Shown here: positions 12,185 to 24,740 of the stretch, piece by piece
How the letters are laid out: each line of letters starts with the position of its first letter
Position numbering within the stretch: the stretch's first letter is position 1
NCBI GenBank assembly: GCA_015680685.1
Contig: MNCI01011809.1
Location: 91,602 to 155,601 of the forward strand
Direction: 5' to 3'
Length of the DNA stretch: 64,000 nt
Source of the DNA: Gnetum montanum
Taxonomy: Eukaryota > Streptophyta > Gnetopsida > Gnetales > Gnetaceae
Program-made: the position numbers and the translations under genes
Notes under the pieces: generated by a model
Told to the model about the DNA's origin: nothing
The model's database searches: none
Seen by the model: the letters and a program-made list of their open reading frames with translations, nothing else

Positions 12185-15100
12185 CTTTCTTAGGCTACAT
12201 TTGCATGGGACATAACATCCCACTACGATGAAGTGTTTCAGGATGGGCAGGAAGACTTGGACTCCCATTCTGAAGGTGGTGGCCAGATCTACACCATGAC
12301 TGTCCCTTCCATTGCTGTCTTTCGGTCAAACTCGCTCTTCTTTTTTGCCCCCTTCGTTGTCGCCACAACCCTATCATATCCCACACCCTCTTCAGTAATG
12401 GGCATCCACCCCATGCTTTCAACCTATCAACACGTAGGCCCTTCAACTTTGTTTCCAGTCATGGCTACGCTACCATACGTGCATGCTATGCCTACGTCAC
12501 AACCACATGTAAGTTTTGCTCTTGTTTCCTTGTCTACACCTGTCCCATCACCAGTAGCAGACCCAGTCTCAACTATGTGGTGGACGCCAGCCACTTCTCT
12601 GCCTGTTGCACAACCATCTTAGATGTCGCATTACGTACATTCCCAAGTGTACTAGGTTCCATAGGTGGTTCAACCAAACACAGGGCTATGGGCCACCCTA
12701 CCAACTAGGCAATTAGCCAACCTTGCGGTGCCACCAATGGTCGTTGCCCCTACAACACCACCCACTAGGTGGTGGACCACCCAGGAAACACCACTTGCTA
12801 GAGTGGCTCCAATGATGCCTCCCATGGGACAGGCCACCACCCTAATAGCATCACACATGATGGCTACTCAGGCAGCTCCACAACCGTCTGCAATGTCCCC
12901 AGGTTTGGATCAAGCTTTTCAACTCATCCAAACCCTCATTGAAGAAATCAAACGGCTTAAGGCCATTGGCTCCGAGACTGTTCAAGTCATGGGCTTCTAC
13001 CATGACAACCCGATCACTCTAGCTGTCCTCATGCTCACGTTGCCCCCTAGGATGCCACTCCCCCAATTTACAAAATACAATGGGAAGGGTGATCCCAATG
13101 CGCATTTGGTGACCTTCAGGTCTGAATCTCTATTGCTACAACCATGGCCTCACACTATCATCTGCGTCTTTGCCATCTCTCTGATAGGCCAAGCTTTGGA
13201 CTAGTACTGTGCACTCCCATGCACCTCCATCTCCACCTTGGAAGAGCTGCTAAGCCAATTCGTGACCCGCTTCAAGTACAACTTGAAATCAGAGGTCACG
13301 CTAGACCAAGTCATGAGTGTTAAGCAGGGTTCTCTAGAATCCATGTAGAGATTCATATAGCGGTGGAGTGCAACCTTGAACAAGATACACGAGGCTATTG
13401 CAGAGGATCACTTGTTGGCTATCTTTAAGGGCATGGTAAATGACTTCATTAAGTCTAAACTCTACTACCTAGCCCCGCGGTTCCTTAGCCTAGCGTTTGC
13501 ACAAAAAAAGAGCATTCAGAATGCAACCAAAGCTAGTAGGGACCTTGCCTATGTGACATACAAAAATGCACACATTAAGAAAGACAAAGAGAAGGGCAAG
13601 GCTGTAGCAACCATAGTGGCCGCTGTGGCCAACGAGATCAATCCCAATAATAACAACAACAAAAAGGCTGCTACAACACCCAACACCCTTGGTAATGCCA
13701 CACCTAGCTCCAATAACATAGAACAGTCCTCAACATCAACACCTGTAGCACCAAACCAGCTGAGGCCCAACATTAAGCGCAAGGATCACTCCAAGTATAT
13801 CCCCTTATCCATTAAGCCTTCAAAACTCTTGAAGCAACTGTTGGGATCAGGGTGTATACAACATAAACAAATGTTGAAGGAGGTAATCAAACACCATCAA
13901 AGGTACTGTGAAGTTCTGTGCAACCCCTCCTTGGCTATGCCCAACGAACCTCCAGTGCCTAAGAATTTCAAGCTAGAACATTTCTATGACTATCACCAAC
14001 TGTGTGGTCACGATACATATTACTTTTTAGTGTTGAAGGACAACATACAATGCATCTGCCTCGAAAACTAGTTGATTCATGTTTGCAAAGACCCCTTGAA
14101 TGCTAACAACGCAGGGTACACCATCAATGTTATTGGCATTGATAGTAATCTAGAACCACCACAACAACCATTCGTGGTGCATGTGCCTCCTCGTAACGCA
14201 AAAATACCAACAACAATAACAACAAAAACATCGCAATCCCCGCTTATCCTTAAAGTTCCTCATCAGACATCCACCTCACCCTTTTTGCTCAGAGTTACAC
14301 TGTTGCCTGTGCATACACAACAAGCACCATTTGTCATTAAGGTGCCAAAACATCCAAGCCCTTCTACCACCCAAAGCTAGGCAACAAAAACTGCACCACA
14401 GCCTCCTCATCCAAAAAGGTGTGAAGAGCATTTAGCAGACAAGATGGCTAAGGAACGCACTACGCTAGGTTCCCTTAAGCCTACTCCATTGTCTGTAGTC
14501 CCTATGACCTCTTCATCATCAACTGTTGGTGGCAGTGTACATACATAATCAATGCCCGTTGAACCTAAAAAGTTGGTTAGCCAGCCCAAAATCCCCCCCC
14601 CCCCCTCGGGAGATTCGTCTTCTAGGACGAACAGAGGAGGAAAGGGTTAGCAAATAACAAGATGTCAGGTAGCACTTTTTCAATGCCCTTACACAAGTCA
14701 AATAGGCCTTGAAGCAGAAAAACACAACTTTAAGCCTATATGACCTGATAATGACTTCCACGGTGCATTGTGAGGCCATGGTTTGTATGTTAGTGTCTAT
14801 CCTAGTTGATGAAAACATGTCGACAGAAGAGAAAGCAATCCACGCTGTTATGCTTCCCTCTATGGCCAAAGAACTGCGACTAGTGCACTTGACATTTCAC
14901 GATAATTCCATTAAGGATGACCCTAAAAAGGGTCAGGTGACAACGACACCCATGTTCATCACAATTAGGGTCTGCCAGTACAAGATCCGAAGGGTACATG
15001 TTGATGACGGGGCTGCTACCAATTTCATTCCATTTCTATAGTGGAAAAATTGGGCTTGGTCAATCAAATCAAGCCCATGGCAACTTCCTACCTCAAATCG

Positions 15101-15595
15101 TTCAACAGGGTGCATGTAGTGGTAAAGGGAACTGTCCACATTAACTTTGTGGTAGGGGACTAGTTCCCCATAAGCATGGTCTTCATTGTGGTGGAAGAGA
15201 TGCCTAAGTTCAACGTGATCTTGGGGAGGTCATGCTTAGCCCAATTAAGGGTTGTCTCTTCATCGATACATCAAGAGATCTACCTACCCTACACGGGCGA
15301 GAAAGTGGTGATCTGTGGTGACGAAGTGGGTACCCAAGCCATAAAGAACGTGGACATGGAGTAGGGTTTGGAGATATTAATCTTTGAGAATGAAGTATCT
15401 ATTCATGCTGAAGCCCCTTGCTTGACTGATGAGCTAGCCAAAAATGCCGACTTAGATAAAGAAACTATGTGGGCTGAGTTGCCTTTTCAGACAATAGACA
15501 ATGACATAGAGGAATACAACAACAAAGCCTCTCAGCCATATGCTTTGCCTAGCCCACGATGGGTTAGGAAACAATGGCATAATTCAATTCCATAA
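12185..15595 (+). pseudogene. gag-pro: E1 gag-protease, 5'-truncated and broken
   Basis: Most of the reading stays in one frame from about 12,233 to 14,540. It starts inside the acidic region that follows the gag N-terminus in E2 and passes a Pro-rich segment. The capsid-like core contains QFTKYNGKGDPNAHLVTF (about 13,055-13,110) and LEELLSQFVTRFKYNL (about 13,240-13,290). Next comes a knuckle-like motif, YDYHQLCGHDTYYF (about 13,985), whose two Cys are lost. PFVVHVP-type repeats follow. After a frame change near the poly-C run the protease reads VHVDDGAATN (about 14,995) and NVILGRS (about 15,205), then shifts frame again near 15,040. At least eight stops, mostly TAG. Confidence 0.8.
14593..14605 (+). 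repeat. Poly-C run (13 C) in E1 gag-protease linker
   Basis: Thirteen C in a row. The reading frame changes around this run when compared with E2, so slippage here may explain one frameshift of E1. Confidence 0.7.
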
Positions 15596-15640
15596 AAGGC
15601 TTGGCTTTAACATTTTTATCTCCTTCCATCTTAATTTTAG

Positions 15641-15770
15641 CATCATGTTCACTATTTGCATTATGTTCATTTTTAGCATTACGTTCACTATTTGCATTAT
15701 GTTCATTTTTAGCATTACGTTCACTATTTGCATTATGTTCATTTTTGGCATTACGATCACTATTTACATT
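15641..15770 (+). repeat. 36-bp tandem repeat after E1 protease
   Basis: Three and a half copies of a 36-bp unit built on GCATTATGTTCATTTTTAGC, nearly identical to each other, just downstream of the protease stop. The open frame through it (15,540-15,899) is repetitive and not a gene. Confidence 0.7.
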
Positions 15771-15885
15771 GTTTTAATTGCTTGCATCAAGTCTACTGTT
15801 CACATTTGCATCATGTCTACTGTTTATATTATGTCCACCATTTACACTAGGACTGTTGCTTGCATTAATTATCTACCACCTGGCC

Positions 15886-16090
15886 CGAAACGACCTTAAA
15901 CTATTGGAACAACCCAAAATGGCCTGAAACTACCATCGTGGCCCACTAAGACCTAAAACTGGCAACTCCACCTCTCAAAAAATAGACAAAAATAAAAAAA
16001 ATTTATCATTAAGCAATGACTTGAAATGGCCTTAAACTATTGCCACGGCTCGAAATGGCATTTAACTAAAACAAGAGGCCCTCAAGAGGC
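15886..16090 (+). repeat. TTAAACT-motif array at the 3' side of E1's antisense gene
   Basis: Several diverged units of the type GGCCCGAAACGACCTTAAAC, separated by spacers. The same kind of array lies at the matching place in E2 (24,505-24,740) and, without the gene, in E3. Confidence 0.65.
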
Positions 16091-17181
16091 CCAAACCTAA
16101 AAAAATAAATAAATAAATATAATGGATTAACCAAAACGAAATAAATTGTTTCACATTATGTTCTTCATCAAATTTTAGTCCATACAATAATGTTTACAAA
16201 AAATTAAATTAAAAAAAAAAATCTTTTACTACTGCACTATAAGTCTTCGTTTACACCACCATTCCCTGTTGCACTAGGTCCTGCATCTCCATTTGAATCC
16301 TACATAAGGAAGAAAATAAAACAATGAATCAGAACTACGACAAAGGCTCTCATAAAATAAACTATAACACAATAAAGAGTGACTAACCTAAGATGGCCCC
16401 ATGTCCATTTCGGAAGGTATCTTATCCATGCTAGCCGCATGACGTTGTAGGATCTCCTCAATGAGGTTGGCCTAGTTTTCATCTCTCAGATTAGTGCTTG
16501 CCACAACCTTCCCTGGCCCTGGGGAAAAGGTGGCAATGGTGGTCTCCCTGGTAGGTAAGGTTATTTTCCTTTCAGGAGACTCACTGATCACCACCTGTTG
16601 CATTAACTTCTCATAGGTCCTAGAAGCACTAATGACATTGAGGAATAGCTTATGGGTATGTAACTCAACATAAGCGTCCCAATACTATTTACAATAGGTA
16701 GCATGCTCCATTTTATACATATGCTTATGGTTCTTTTATGCTTGCCCCCATTCGTACACCTTTGCACTATTGTCCTTCTAGTCTTGGTTCTTCTAGGCCA
16801 AGAGGTCCATCTACATGCGTTGTTCAATAATCTCACGAGTGACCTCATTCTTACTCCGTACAGCTATCCAGTATCTTGCATAGTTAATAGAAGCCATACA
16901 CTAAATGTCATCGCAAGTGTCACAGGCCAACAGAAATTCATTTCTGGACCAAAGGTCCTCCAACTCAGCAGCTTGGCTAGCCTTCTCTTTCTCAAGTTTT
17001 TGTACCCTCTTCCAGAGGTCCTCATTGACATGCCTACACTCCCATAAAGAGCATGTCGAGTACAATGCACATTTACTCGTTTCCTCGTATATGTGATGAG
17101 GCACCTCGACTACCTCTAGAGGAAGTTCAAGCACTACATCAACCTCGACCACTTGTCGAGGGTCCCACTTGAGATAAGAAG

Positions 17182-17270
17182 CTGTCAATCACACGTGGGT
17201 AAGCATTAGTCATAGTGCCATAGCAAAAATGCAACAACTTAGAGAGCCTAACGTAGTAATTTCAATATAC
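17182..17270 (-). other. Intron 6 of E1 antisense gene (89 bp)
   Basis: Minus strand GAGATAG then GTATATTG at the donor, and GATTGACAG at the acceptor. The codon split is ATA-G, exactly as in E2 intron 6 (26,093-26,184), and both sides are coding matches (DPEI before, LKWDP/LRWDP after). This is the clearest shared intron position. Confidence 0.85.
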
Positions 17271-18414
17271 CTATCTCAGGATCAATTTGCCTTAGGCGAT
17301 CGATCATGTCATCGACCACCCCCTCCATAAAGATAAATTTATCGGGGGTCTCAGTCCATGGTCAGAGACGGATCGAGGAAGAAGGGTCAAGGGAATTAAT
17401 AGTGGTGTTCGCTGCACAATTAAAACATGTTAACAATGATGGAGAGGACAACAACAATGTAGTAGAAAAAAATAACATAAACGATAGTGCAAAGCTCCTA
17501 CCCAGCAAATCCTCAGGGGTGATAGTGGGGGGATCACTCATCAACACACTATCAAGCAAGCAATCAAACTCACCAACATCAAATTGCAACCCTTCCCTTT
17601 CCAGCTAACTCAAAAGTGTGGCTACATCCTCAATAGTCATGTGCCCCTCAGGTATAGAGGTACATTCTGTAAAAGGGTTATTGACAATAGGGGCCTCTTC
17701 CTCTACAACAGGGGCCTCTTCATCTTTGGTCGGGGCCTCTTCTTCCTCTTTAGTGGGTACCCCTGCTTCAAGGGCCAAAACCTCTTCTTCTTCTTCTGCT
17801 GATAAACATGTTCAAAATAAGCAGGATACTCCAACATAAAATGGGTGCTACGCTACACAGCGTAGCAGGTACTATGCTAATTAGACATTTAGACACACTT
17901 ACCAACTGTAGGTTGCACTTTGTGAACTTTGATTCATAGCTTTCTCCCCCTCTCTTCATTAGGACGGGGAGATTCTTCCGCAGGATAACACTTTTTATGC
18001 TACAGCTTGGTTTTCACGATTTTTGCAATCAGGTCTGTCACCCTTAACACATTGCCTATGTTAATGGGAAGCACCTCTTCAACGCTGTCTGGGGCATGAA
18101 AGGTATGCCCCACTTGATCCCTCTTCGTTATCAAAAGTGATTCCCCAATAGATTTTGGGGGCTCTTAGGATCGGGTGGTGCGGAAAACCTGGCAAATCCA
18201 TGGCTTGGATATCTAGTTACAATCCTATTGGACCCAGGCGTCATTCTCACGGACCACCAAGAATTCCACAAAGTGTTGTAGGCAAGCTACAAATAAGGTG
18301 TAATGCAATTTGAAACGTAAATCAAGCTTCTCATGAAGTTTGATCATTTCAGCCCGCAAGCCTTTCGAGAGGTACTTGGCCCAATTGTAGTGGGTTCCTT
18401 CTTCTATAACGTTC

Positions 18415-18419
18415 CACAT
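18415..18419. repeat. Left target-site duplication of E2 (CACAT)
   Basis: Five bases directly before the TG of the E2 5' LTR. The right partner at 36,191-36,195 is TACAT, one transition different. Removing E2 plus one copy makes E1's antisense exon 4 read straight through. Confidence 0.85.
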
Positions 18420-19709
18420 TGAAACACCACAAAATTCTGAGCTTAGTACTTTTCCAACAAGAACCGAGCTAAGTCATGATGTTCCCCAGCATGACTAAAG
18501 CTTGAGGGCCCCACAGACAGCTTCAAGCGGAGTCGAACTCAACAAGGAGCAGTTCCTTGTGACCCGTCGACAACCACAACAACATCTGCTATTAAACATG
18601 GTAACTTTGGAGCTCAAAATACTTAGTTTTCACTAAGTATGCATTCATAGCGATATGCCCAGCGTATACGCCCTAATATGCATTCACAGCGTATACACCC
18701 CAGTTTGCATCCACAGCGTATATGCCCAGAGTACACGCCAAGCGTACAGGACCTTACATGTACGCCCAACATGTATGACTGAGATATACGCCCGACATGC
18801 AACCCCCGAAGATGGCATGAAAATAGCATTTCAAAGCAAGATTTGGTACAAGGCATCAACTCACACGAACAGAGCAATCATTAGATGTTGACATTATGCA
18901 TCCTAGAGTCTATACGCTGAGCGTATACATCCTACACGCCTAGCGTATACGCTCAGCGGACACAGCGTATACGCCCAGCGTATATGCCCAGAGTGTACAC
19001 CCACCAGATACAGCATATATGCTAGTAGATGCAGCATGTTGTACACTTCTAAATTTTATTCTTTCACATCTGGTTAACGCGCCACGTGTCACCCAACCCG
19101 AGTCTAAACTTGTATAAAAATCCCAATTTTCCATTAGATCGAGGTTGGTAATTTTGAGCAAACCAGAGAGAAAAACAGAGACGCTAAGAACCAGAGTAGA
19201 AACCCTGTACGCTAAACTTTCCTCTGCATGTTGAACATATAGCCTCTACGCTATGCTTGCAATTTGAACTAGCACACAGTCATCCTTGCATTCGCCGGGG
19301 CTATTTGTCCACCTTGTGTCAGAGCCATAACTACGTTAGACCGGTGCATTGTAACTCTCATTTTCGCAATAATATTGCTACATTTTCTTCATAAAATTTG
19401 TCATAGTTCTTCATTAATTGTTGCATATTTACTATTTACGCCCTTGTGCATTTACGCTCTGTTTACATCAGTTATGTTGTTTACGTTTCGTTTTACATCT
19501 GTTACACCGTTTACATATAACCTAGCGTATAGCACCTCGGTGTACATTCGAGGAAATCCTTACCTGATCCGCATGCGGACCACTCAAGGTACTCTGCCTT
19601 CATTAATTCCAGCTTGCTCTCGGACGAAGGTAGGGTCTTCTGTGCGTGTCCAGTGATCCCCAGGTCTCTGTTTCCTTCCAGCCAGAGACCGATGATTTCG
19701 GACGATATA
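18420..19709 (+). repeat. E2 5' LTR
   Basis: Begins TGAAACACC, ends GGACGATATA (the 3' LTR ends GGACGGTACA, so the terminal CA has become TA). It matches 34,851-36,190 along its whole length. The first half contains many copies of the 10-bp palindrome GCGTATACGC and variants. It carries a G-box (19,083-19,088) and TATA box (19,113-19,120). The first 20 bases are shared with the LTRs of E1 and E3. Confidence 0.93.
19083..19120 (+). promoter_or_regulatory. E2 LTR promoter: G-box and TATA box
   Basis: CACGTG at 19,083-19,088 and TATAAAAA at 19,113-19,120, 30 bp apart. The 3' LTR has the same layout with a mutated G-box (CACGTT) and intact TATA (35,594-35,601). E1 and E3 LTRs show the same pairing, which supports a real promoter. 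Confidence 0.6.
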
Positions 19710-19714
19710 GAAAT

Positions 19715-19733
19715 TGGCGCTAGAAGGAGGGCC
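19715..19733 (+). other. E2 primer binding site
   Basis: TGGCGCTAGAAGGAGGGCC begins five bases after the LTR. E3 has TGGTGCTACAAGGAGGGCC at the matching place, so the site is conserved between elements. I cannot assign the tRNA with certainty. Confidence 0.7.
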
Positions 19734-19799
19734 TAAACTGCCTAAAACGTACTGTGCTTCAGAGCTCTTAGCGTCTACGTTGCTGAGTTTACCCCAACC

Positions 19800-20110
19800 C
19801 TGTCTGCAAACTTCACAGCATCTACGCTGTTGACTGTACGCCAACTCTATTTGCAAAATTCCCAGCATCTACTCTATTGAGCATCTACGCTGTTGATTGT
19901 ACGTTGACCTTGTTTGCAAACTTCCCAGCATCTACGCTGCTGAGCATCTACGCTTCTAACTGTACGCCAACCTTGTCTGCAAACTTCCCAACGTCTACGC
20001 TATTGAGCGTCTATGCTGTTGACTGTACGCTGACTCTGTTTGCAAAATTCCCAGCGTCTATGCTGTCTAGTATACGCTGCACGCTCTACACCGCAAACTC
20101 CGTCTACGCT
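19800..20110 (+). repeat. Leader tandem repeat of E2, about 61-bp unit
   Basis: About four to five units containing CATCTACGCTGTTGACTGTACG followed by a TTTGCAAA-type phrase and TTCCCAG. It lies between primer site and gag start, where it would be untranslated RNA. The open frame at 19,877-20,116 is a by-product of the repeat. Related TACGCT words continue to about 20,250. Confidence 0.65.
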
Positions 20111-20305
20111 ACTTAGCGTATACACTCCACGCTCTACACCGTAGATTCTCTACGTTGCCACTATACGCTGTCATTATACGCTGGTCATTGAAGCCTATAC
20201 GCTGAGACCCAGTCTATACGCTGTACGCCACAAACGTAGGTTTACGCCACACTAGGTATACTAGTTTCATATCCCTTCATTGTGTCATATTCTCAACTGT
20301 TCATC

Positions 20306-23300
20306 ATGAACACCGCAAACTCCAACGTTACAACCACTCAGGTCACAGACCTTGTAGGCACCATGGCCATTCAACAACCCATGGTACAACCCACAGTGGG
20401 GCCTCGTCGGTCTCTTAGGTTGCAAGGGAGAAACCCATCGTCTAACATTATAACTCAAGACCAGTATAATTTAATATGTATGAAAATACAAGCCGATCTA
20501 GCCGTGGACCAAGCCGAAATGGAAGTTAAGAGGCAATACGAACTTTTCTATAGGGGAGGAAAAGAGTTCATTCCTTCCCCGTACTATATCATCTCTCTTC
20601 CAGAGCGTTACTCTGAGCTCATATCACAACTCCTCTTACAAAGGAGCCAGTTTCTAGATCAGCCTATAGTAAATTCTCAACCGGAAGAGGAGGATGAGTT
20701 CGTGGCCCAATCCGAGCATGAAGATTCATACCATACCCTTAGTCCACAAACCTATGTCAACCCGTTGTTTCATCCAACCACAGGAGAAATTACGTCCCTT
20801 CAACCATTTAGATTCACCTAAGCACAAATACCTCAACAAGAATCATCTGCACTTGTTCATATTCCTCCTGCAACCGACCCGCAACTCAATACACTTTCTC
20901 TTGCTATTCTCCCCATTGCAACAATAGCCCCATCCTCGCAAGTACAACCCCCTCAAAATAATGTAGGAGTAACCTTTCTGCCCTGAGTAATTGGGATGCC
21001 GCACATGATACCAGCTTCTACGTTCGCTCATTATATTCCCCGGATCCAAACCCAAGGAGCCCCTTTCACCGCTGTAACTCAACTAGTTCAGAGTGCCCCT
21101 ATACAAAGCGCGACTGCCCAATGGGCGGTGATTGGTGCTCAACCGCATGAATTCCCCCACTATAACATACCGCCTCACACAATTTCATCAGCCAACATCC
21201 CTCAAGGACAACCACAACAACAACAACCCCTTGCCTACAATGTGTCGGCCCTAGTACCACTTGCTATAAATATCCCGCAGGTACAGCCTCCGACCACACA
21301 ACTTTCTGCCTTCCAACCCACTATCCAACAATCTAACATGTATACTGTACAACATCCCCAACCTACCATCTCACCTAGCATCCAAGACTGGGCTGACGCT
21401 AAAAAACTAATGCAAGAGTTAACTGATGAGGTCAAATGCCTCAAAACGGCCCCTGACGGAGAACTGAAGGTAGTGGACTTCTATCACGATGACCCTATCA
21501 GCTCTTCCGTTCCACCCTTAACATTACCCAAGGGTGTATCTTTGCCAATGGTAACTAAATACAATGGGGAGACAGACCCCAACGCTCACCTCATAACGTT
21601 CAGGCTAGAGTGCGCGCTGCTTCAAGCATAGCCACATGCCATTCTACGAGTGTTCCCCATGTCCCTCGCTGGGAGAGCACTTGACTGGTATTGAGCCTTG
21701 CCACGGAACTCGATATCTTCTTTGGAAGATTTGTTGTACCAATTCGTCACCAGGTTCAAGTATAACTTGAAACCCGAAGCAACACTAGACAGCCTCATAC
21801 AGGTCAAGCAAGCACCCTTGAACCTATCCAAAAATTCATCCAACGATGGAGCGCTGATCTCAATGAGCTCCACGAGCCCATCCCAGAGATGTACCTCCTT
21901 ACCATCCTAAAAGGGGCTGTCAACGACTTTGTCAAATGTAAACTATACTATCTCAATGCGCGCACTCTGAGTCAAGCATTTGTACAGATTAAGAACATAG
22001 AGGAGGCAGCATAAAATAGCCATGATCCTGCATATTCAGCCTTTAAGAACCAACACAGTAAAAAAGACAAAGAAAAAGTTAAAACAACTATAGGGGCAGT
22101 AGCAGAAACACAGCAAGTAAATGTGGGACAACAAAGCAAACTGCCTGTTGCCCCTATTAATTATGCTAAACCCACTCCCGTGACCGCACTAGAATCGTCC
22201 TCATCACAGAACCCAACACCGAATCGTACGAGAAACTTTGAGAGAAAAGAACCCTCCCAATACACGCCACTGCCTATGAAGCCATCGCAACTATTCGACC
22301 AACTCCTGAAGGCTAGATTAATGAAACATAAACAATTGTCCCCTGCAGTGATCCAGAGGCATGATCGATTCTGTCAACTGGTTCAGAACCCAAGCCTAGC
22401 AACACCGGATGAGCCCCCAGTACCAAAAGGCTTTAGAATGGACCGTTTCTGCGACTATCACCAACGTAATGGCCACGCACGGATTACTGTTTCACCCTAA
22501 AGCAAGACATCCAATGAATGATCGATAGAGGTCAAATCACTTTTGATGAGGCCAACCCAGTTCAACCACAAAACCAGGCCATGGGTGTGTATAAAGGCCC
22601 TCTAAATACCAAAGAGGCACCGTACGTGATTAGCACGATCTACCTTGACAACAACCCTAAAACACCTAGCATTAACATTGTCTATTCCGACCATGAGCAG
22701 CAAACGCCTAACAAACCATTTGTAGTGCGTATTCCCCCCATTGTACAAACACCCATGCCTCAGCCATCATACTCCCTGTAGAAACCTTATGTCGTCAGAG
22801 TACCCCTCGTCGTAGCGACTTCTAACACCCCGACACGTGAAAAACCATATGTGGTGCACGTACCTCCCGCCGCTACTACCGCAAACTCACAAATACCTCC
22901 TATTCGGCTTGCCCCCTACGTAGTCTGAGTACCACCTGCGGTCGCAACAGCAGAGGTCCAACCCCCAGCTAAGCCAACTCCATACATCGTTAGGACACCT
23001 GAATGTCCTGGTGACCACCAGTCCCCCATTTTGCAAACACAAAATAAACCAATCCCCTATGTCATCAAGGTGCCCAGCCAACCTGGCACTCAATTGCATG
23101 CGACTGTCCAACCGCAACCCCACCCTTCTCCATAAATAGTACAAATCCCAGGGCAACCTGAGGCTCCGAAACCAACCGCACCCACACGCCACACACGAGA
23201 ACGCCTAGCAGATAGGCTTACACGCGAACGCTTAGAGAAGGAGCATCAACGGCTAACCTTAGGACCACCTAAACCTACCCCGCTAAACGCAGTACCCATG

Positions 23301-24503
23301 ACACAACCTAACGATAAACCAAACACAGGCCATGAGGGTGAATCATCCAGAAAACATGATACACCTAAATCAACAATTCGAGGTGAAAATGACAAACCAA
23401 CTATGCGTGAAATAAAACTGTTGGGCCCAATGGACCAAATCACTACCAATAAACATGCGCCCAATAGTAGAGATCTAACAACAGCTCTAACGTAGGTCAC
23501 GCAGGCACTCAAACAAAAAAACACTTCACTGAGCTTATACGACCTAGTGTTGACATCTCAAACCCACCGTGAAGCTTTAGTGCGCATGTTAACATCTATC
23601 CCAGTGAACGAGGACTTGCCTCCAAATGAACCTTCAATTCATGCGGTAATGTACTCGCCCCAAGTGTCAACTCCTAAGCCACTAAGTTTTCGCAATGACA
23701 ACATCAAAGTGGATCAGAAAATGGAAGAGGTAACAACAGCCCCTATGTTCATAACAATACAAATAAACCAATTCAAGATACATAGGGTCCATGTAGATGA
23801 TGAAGCTGCTACAAACGTAGTGCCATATCCCATTGTCGAACAACTGGGGCTTACAGAGCTAATCAGACCAACCACCACCACATGCTTGAAATCATTCAAC
23901 GGGTCGCGCGTAATAGTTAAAGGCACCGTGACTTTAGACTTCATAGCAGGGGATCAATTCCCCACATCCGTTGACTTCGTGATAATCGATGAAATGCTAG
24001 GGTTCAACCTAATATTGGGAAGGCCTTGGGTACCCCAACTGAAAGCATTCTCTTCCCCTATACACCAAGAAATTCACTTGCCTTACGAAGGCGGTGAAAT
24101 CGTTATACACGGGGAGGCTACTACACCCATCATCTCAGCGTACATAGACACAGACCAAGGCTCAAAGGTTAAGCTCAAAGAGCCTAAACAACACGATACA
24201 AATGAACAACAACCAATAGGCAATAATCTCGTAGACACAAAGGAAAATCCACCCAAAACGGAAATACCCGAGCCTGAAATCGTACATACACAACCTCACT
24301 TAGAAACCACAACCGACATAGAAATCACAACACATGCAGAAGCGTCTGAAAACACCAACGCGGGGACTATTCCATCAGATGTCCCTTGGGCTGAATTACC
24401 ATTCAACATGATCAGCGAAGGAGACGCTGAATATAGAATCATACCCGCTAACGCATCCCCTAACATTAAAATGCAAAAAATCAAAAAATTGTTAAACCAA
24501 TAA
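20306..24503 (+). pseudogene. gag-pro: E2 gag-protease polyprotein, broken
   Basis: Start chosen at the MNTANS Met, the match to the gag start of E3 (MNPDQ). It has an N-terminal helical region, an acidic EEEDEF segment (about 20,690), a Pro/Gln-rich part and a capsid core with TKYNGETDPNAHLITF (about 21,560) and FVTRFKYNL (about 21,745). The zinc-knuckle-like CDYHQRNGHA lies near 22,450. Six PYVVRVP-type repeats run from 22,710 to 23,070. The protease has VHVDDEAATN near 23,790 (E1 has G where this has E) and LILGRPW near 24,010. Stops at about 20,819, 20,984, 21,629 and 21,694 replace Gln, Arg, Trp and Cys codons. Frame shifts lie near 21,818 and 22,480. The last 318 codons are open. Gag packages the RNA, and the protease would cut the polyprotein. 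Confidence 0.88.
22700..23080 (+). repeat. PYVVRVP-type peptide repeats in the gag-protease linker of E2
   Basis: About six copies of a heptapeptide close to P-[YF]-V-[VI]-[RHQK]-[VI]-P, spaced by 15-30 Pro/Thr-rich residues. E1 (14,160-14,370) and E3 (56,470-56,600) keep two to four copies each. Confidence 0.7.
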
Positions 24504-24504
24504 A

Positions 24505-24740
24505 CCACATCACTGTCCGAAATGACGTTAAACTGCAAATAGTCCGAAATGACATTAAACTATCATGTCCGCAACGACATAAAACTAGCCACGATCAGAA
24601 ATGGTCGGTCTCCTAAAACATAAACCCAGGTCACTTAAAATTCCCCTTGTCTACGTGTGGCCTGAAATGGCCTTAAACTAGTACATGTGGCCTGAAATGG
24701 CTTTAAACTAGTGCGTATGGCCCGAAATGGCCTTAAACTA
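24505..24740 (+). repeat. TTAAACT-motif array at the 3' side of E2's antisense gene
   Basis: Units such as GTCCGAAATGACGTTAAACT and, three times at a 30-bp period near 24,655-24,740, GGCCTGAAATGGCCTTAAAC. It starts right after the protease stop and ends 370 bp before the stop of the antisense gene. Confidence 0.8.

Larger units (their letters stand above)
16237..18419 (-). pseudogene. E1 antisense gene, 3' part (rest of exon 4 to exon 8)
   Basis: Minus-strand exons: remainder of exon 4 17,903-18,419 (interrupted by E2), exon 5 17,502-17,795, exon 6 17,271-17,411, exon 7 16,388-17,181 and exon 8 16,237-16,299 (ends in TAG). Introns of 107, 90, 89 and 88 bp begin GT and end AG. The proteins of E1 and E2 match along their length: HYNW and FVEFLVV in exon 4, an acidic EEEEE region in exon 5, DPEI before intron 6, LKWDP after it, a coiled coil with YARYW and KNHKHMYK in exon 7, and AGPSATG in exon 8. 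Phases of introns 5, 6 and 7 are 1, 1 and 0, as in E2. There are several stops, mainly TAG. Around intron 4 the frame is off by one base. Function unknown. Confidence 0.8.

Noticed and set aside
12195-12446. Minus-strand frame opposite E1 gag as another antisense gene
   Set aside because: The plus strand is clearly gag, and the minus frame has no splice pattern and no counterpart in E2. Similar shadow frames occur at 12,670, 13,549, 14,549 and 21,235.
15540-15899. Hydrophobic protein with repeated FIFSITFTICIM phrases
   Set aside because: Produced by the 36-bp tandem repeat after E1 protease.
19877-20116. Small repetitive protein upstream of E2 gag
   Set aside because: It is a frame through the leader tandem repeat. 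No conserved start or stop between units.
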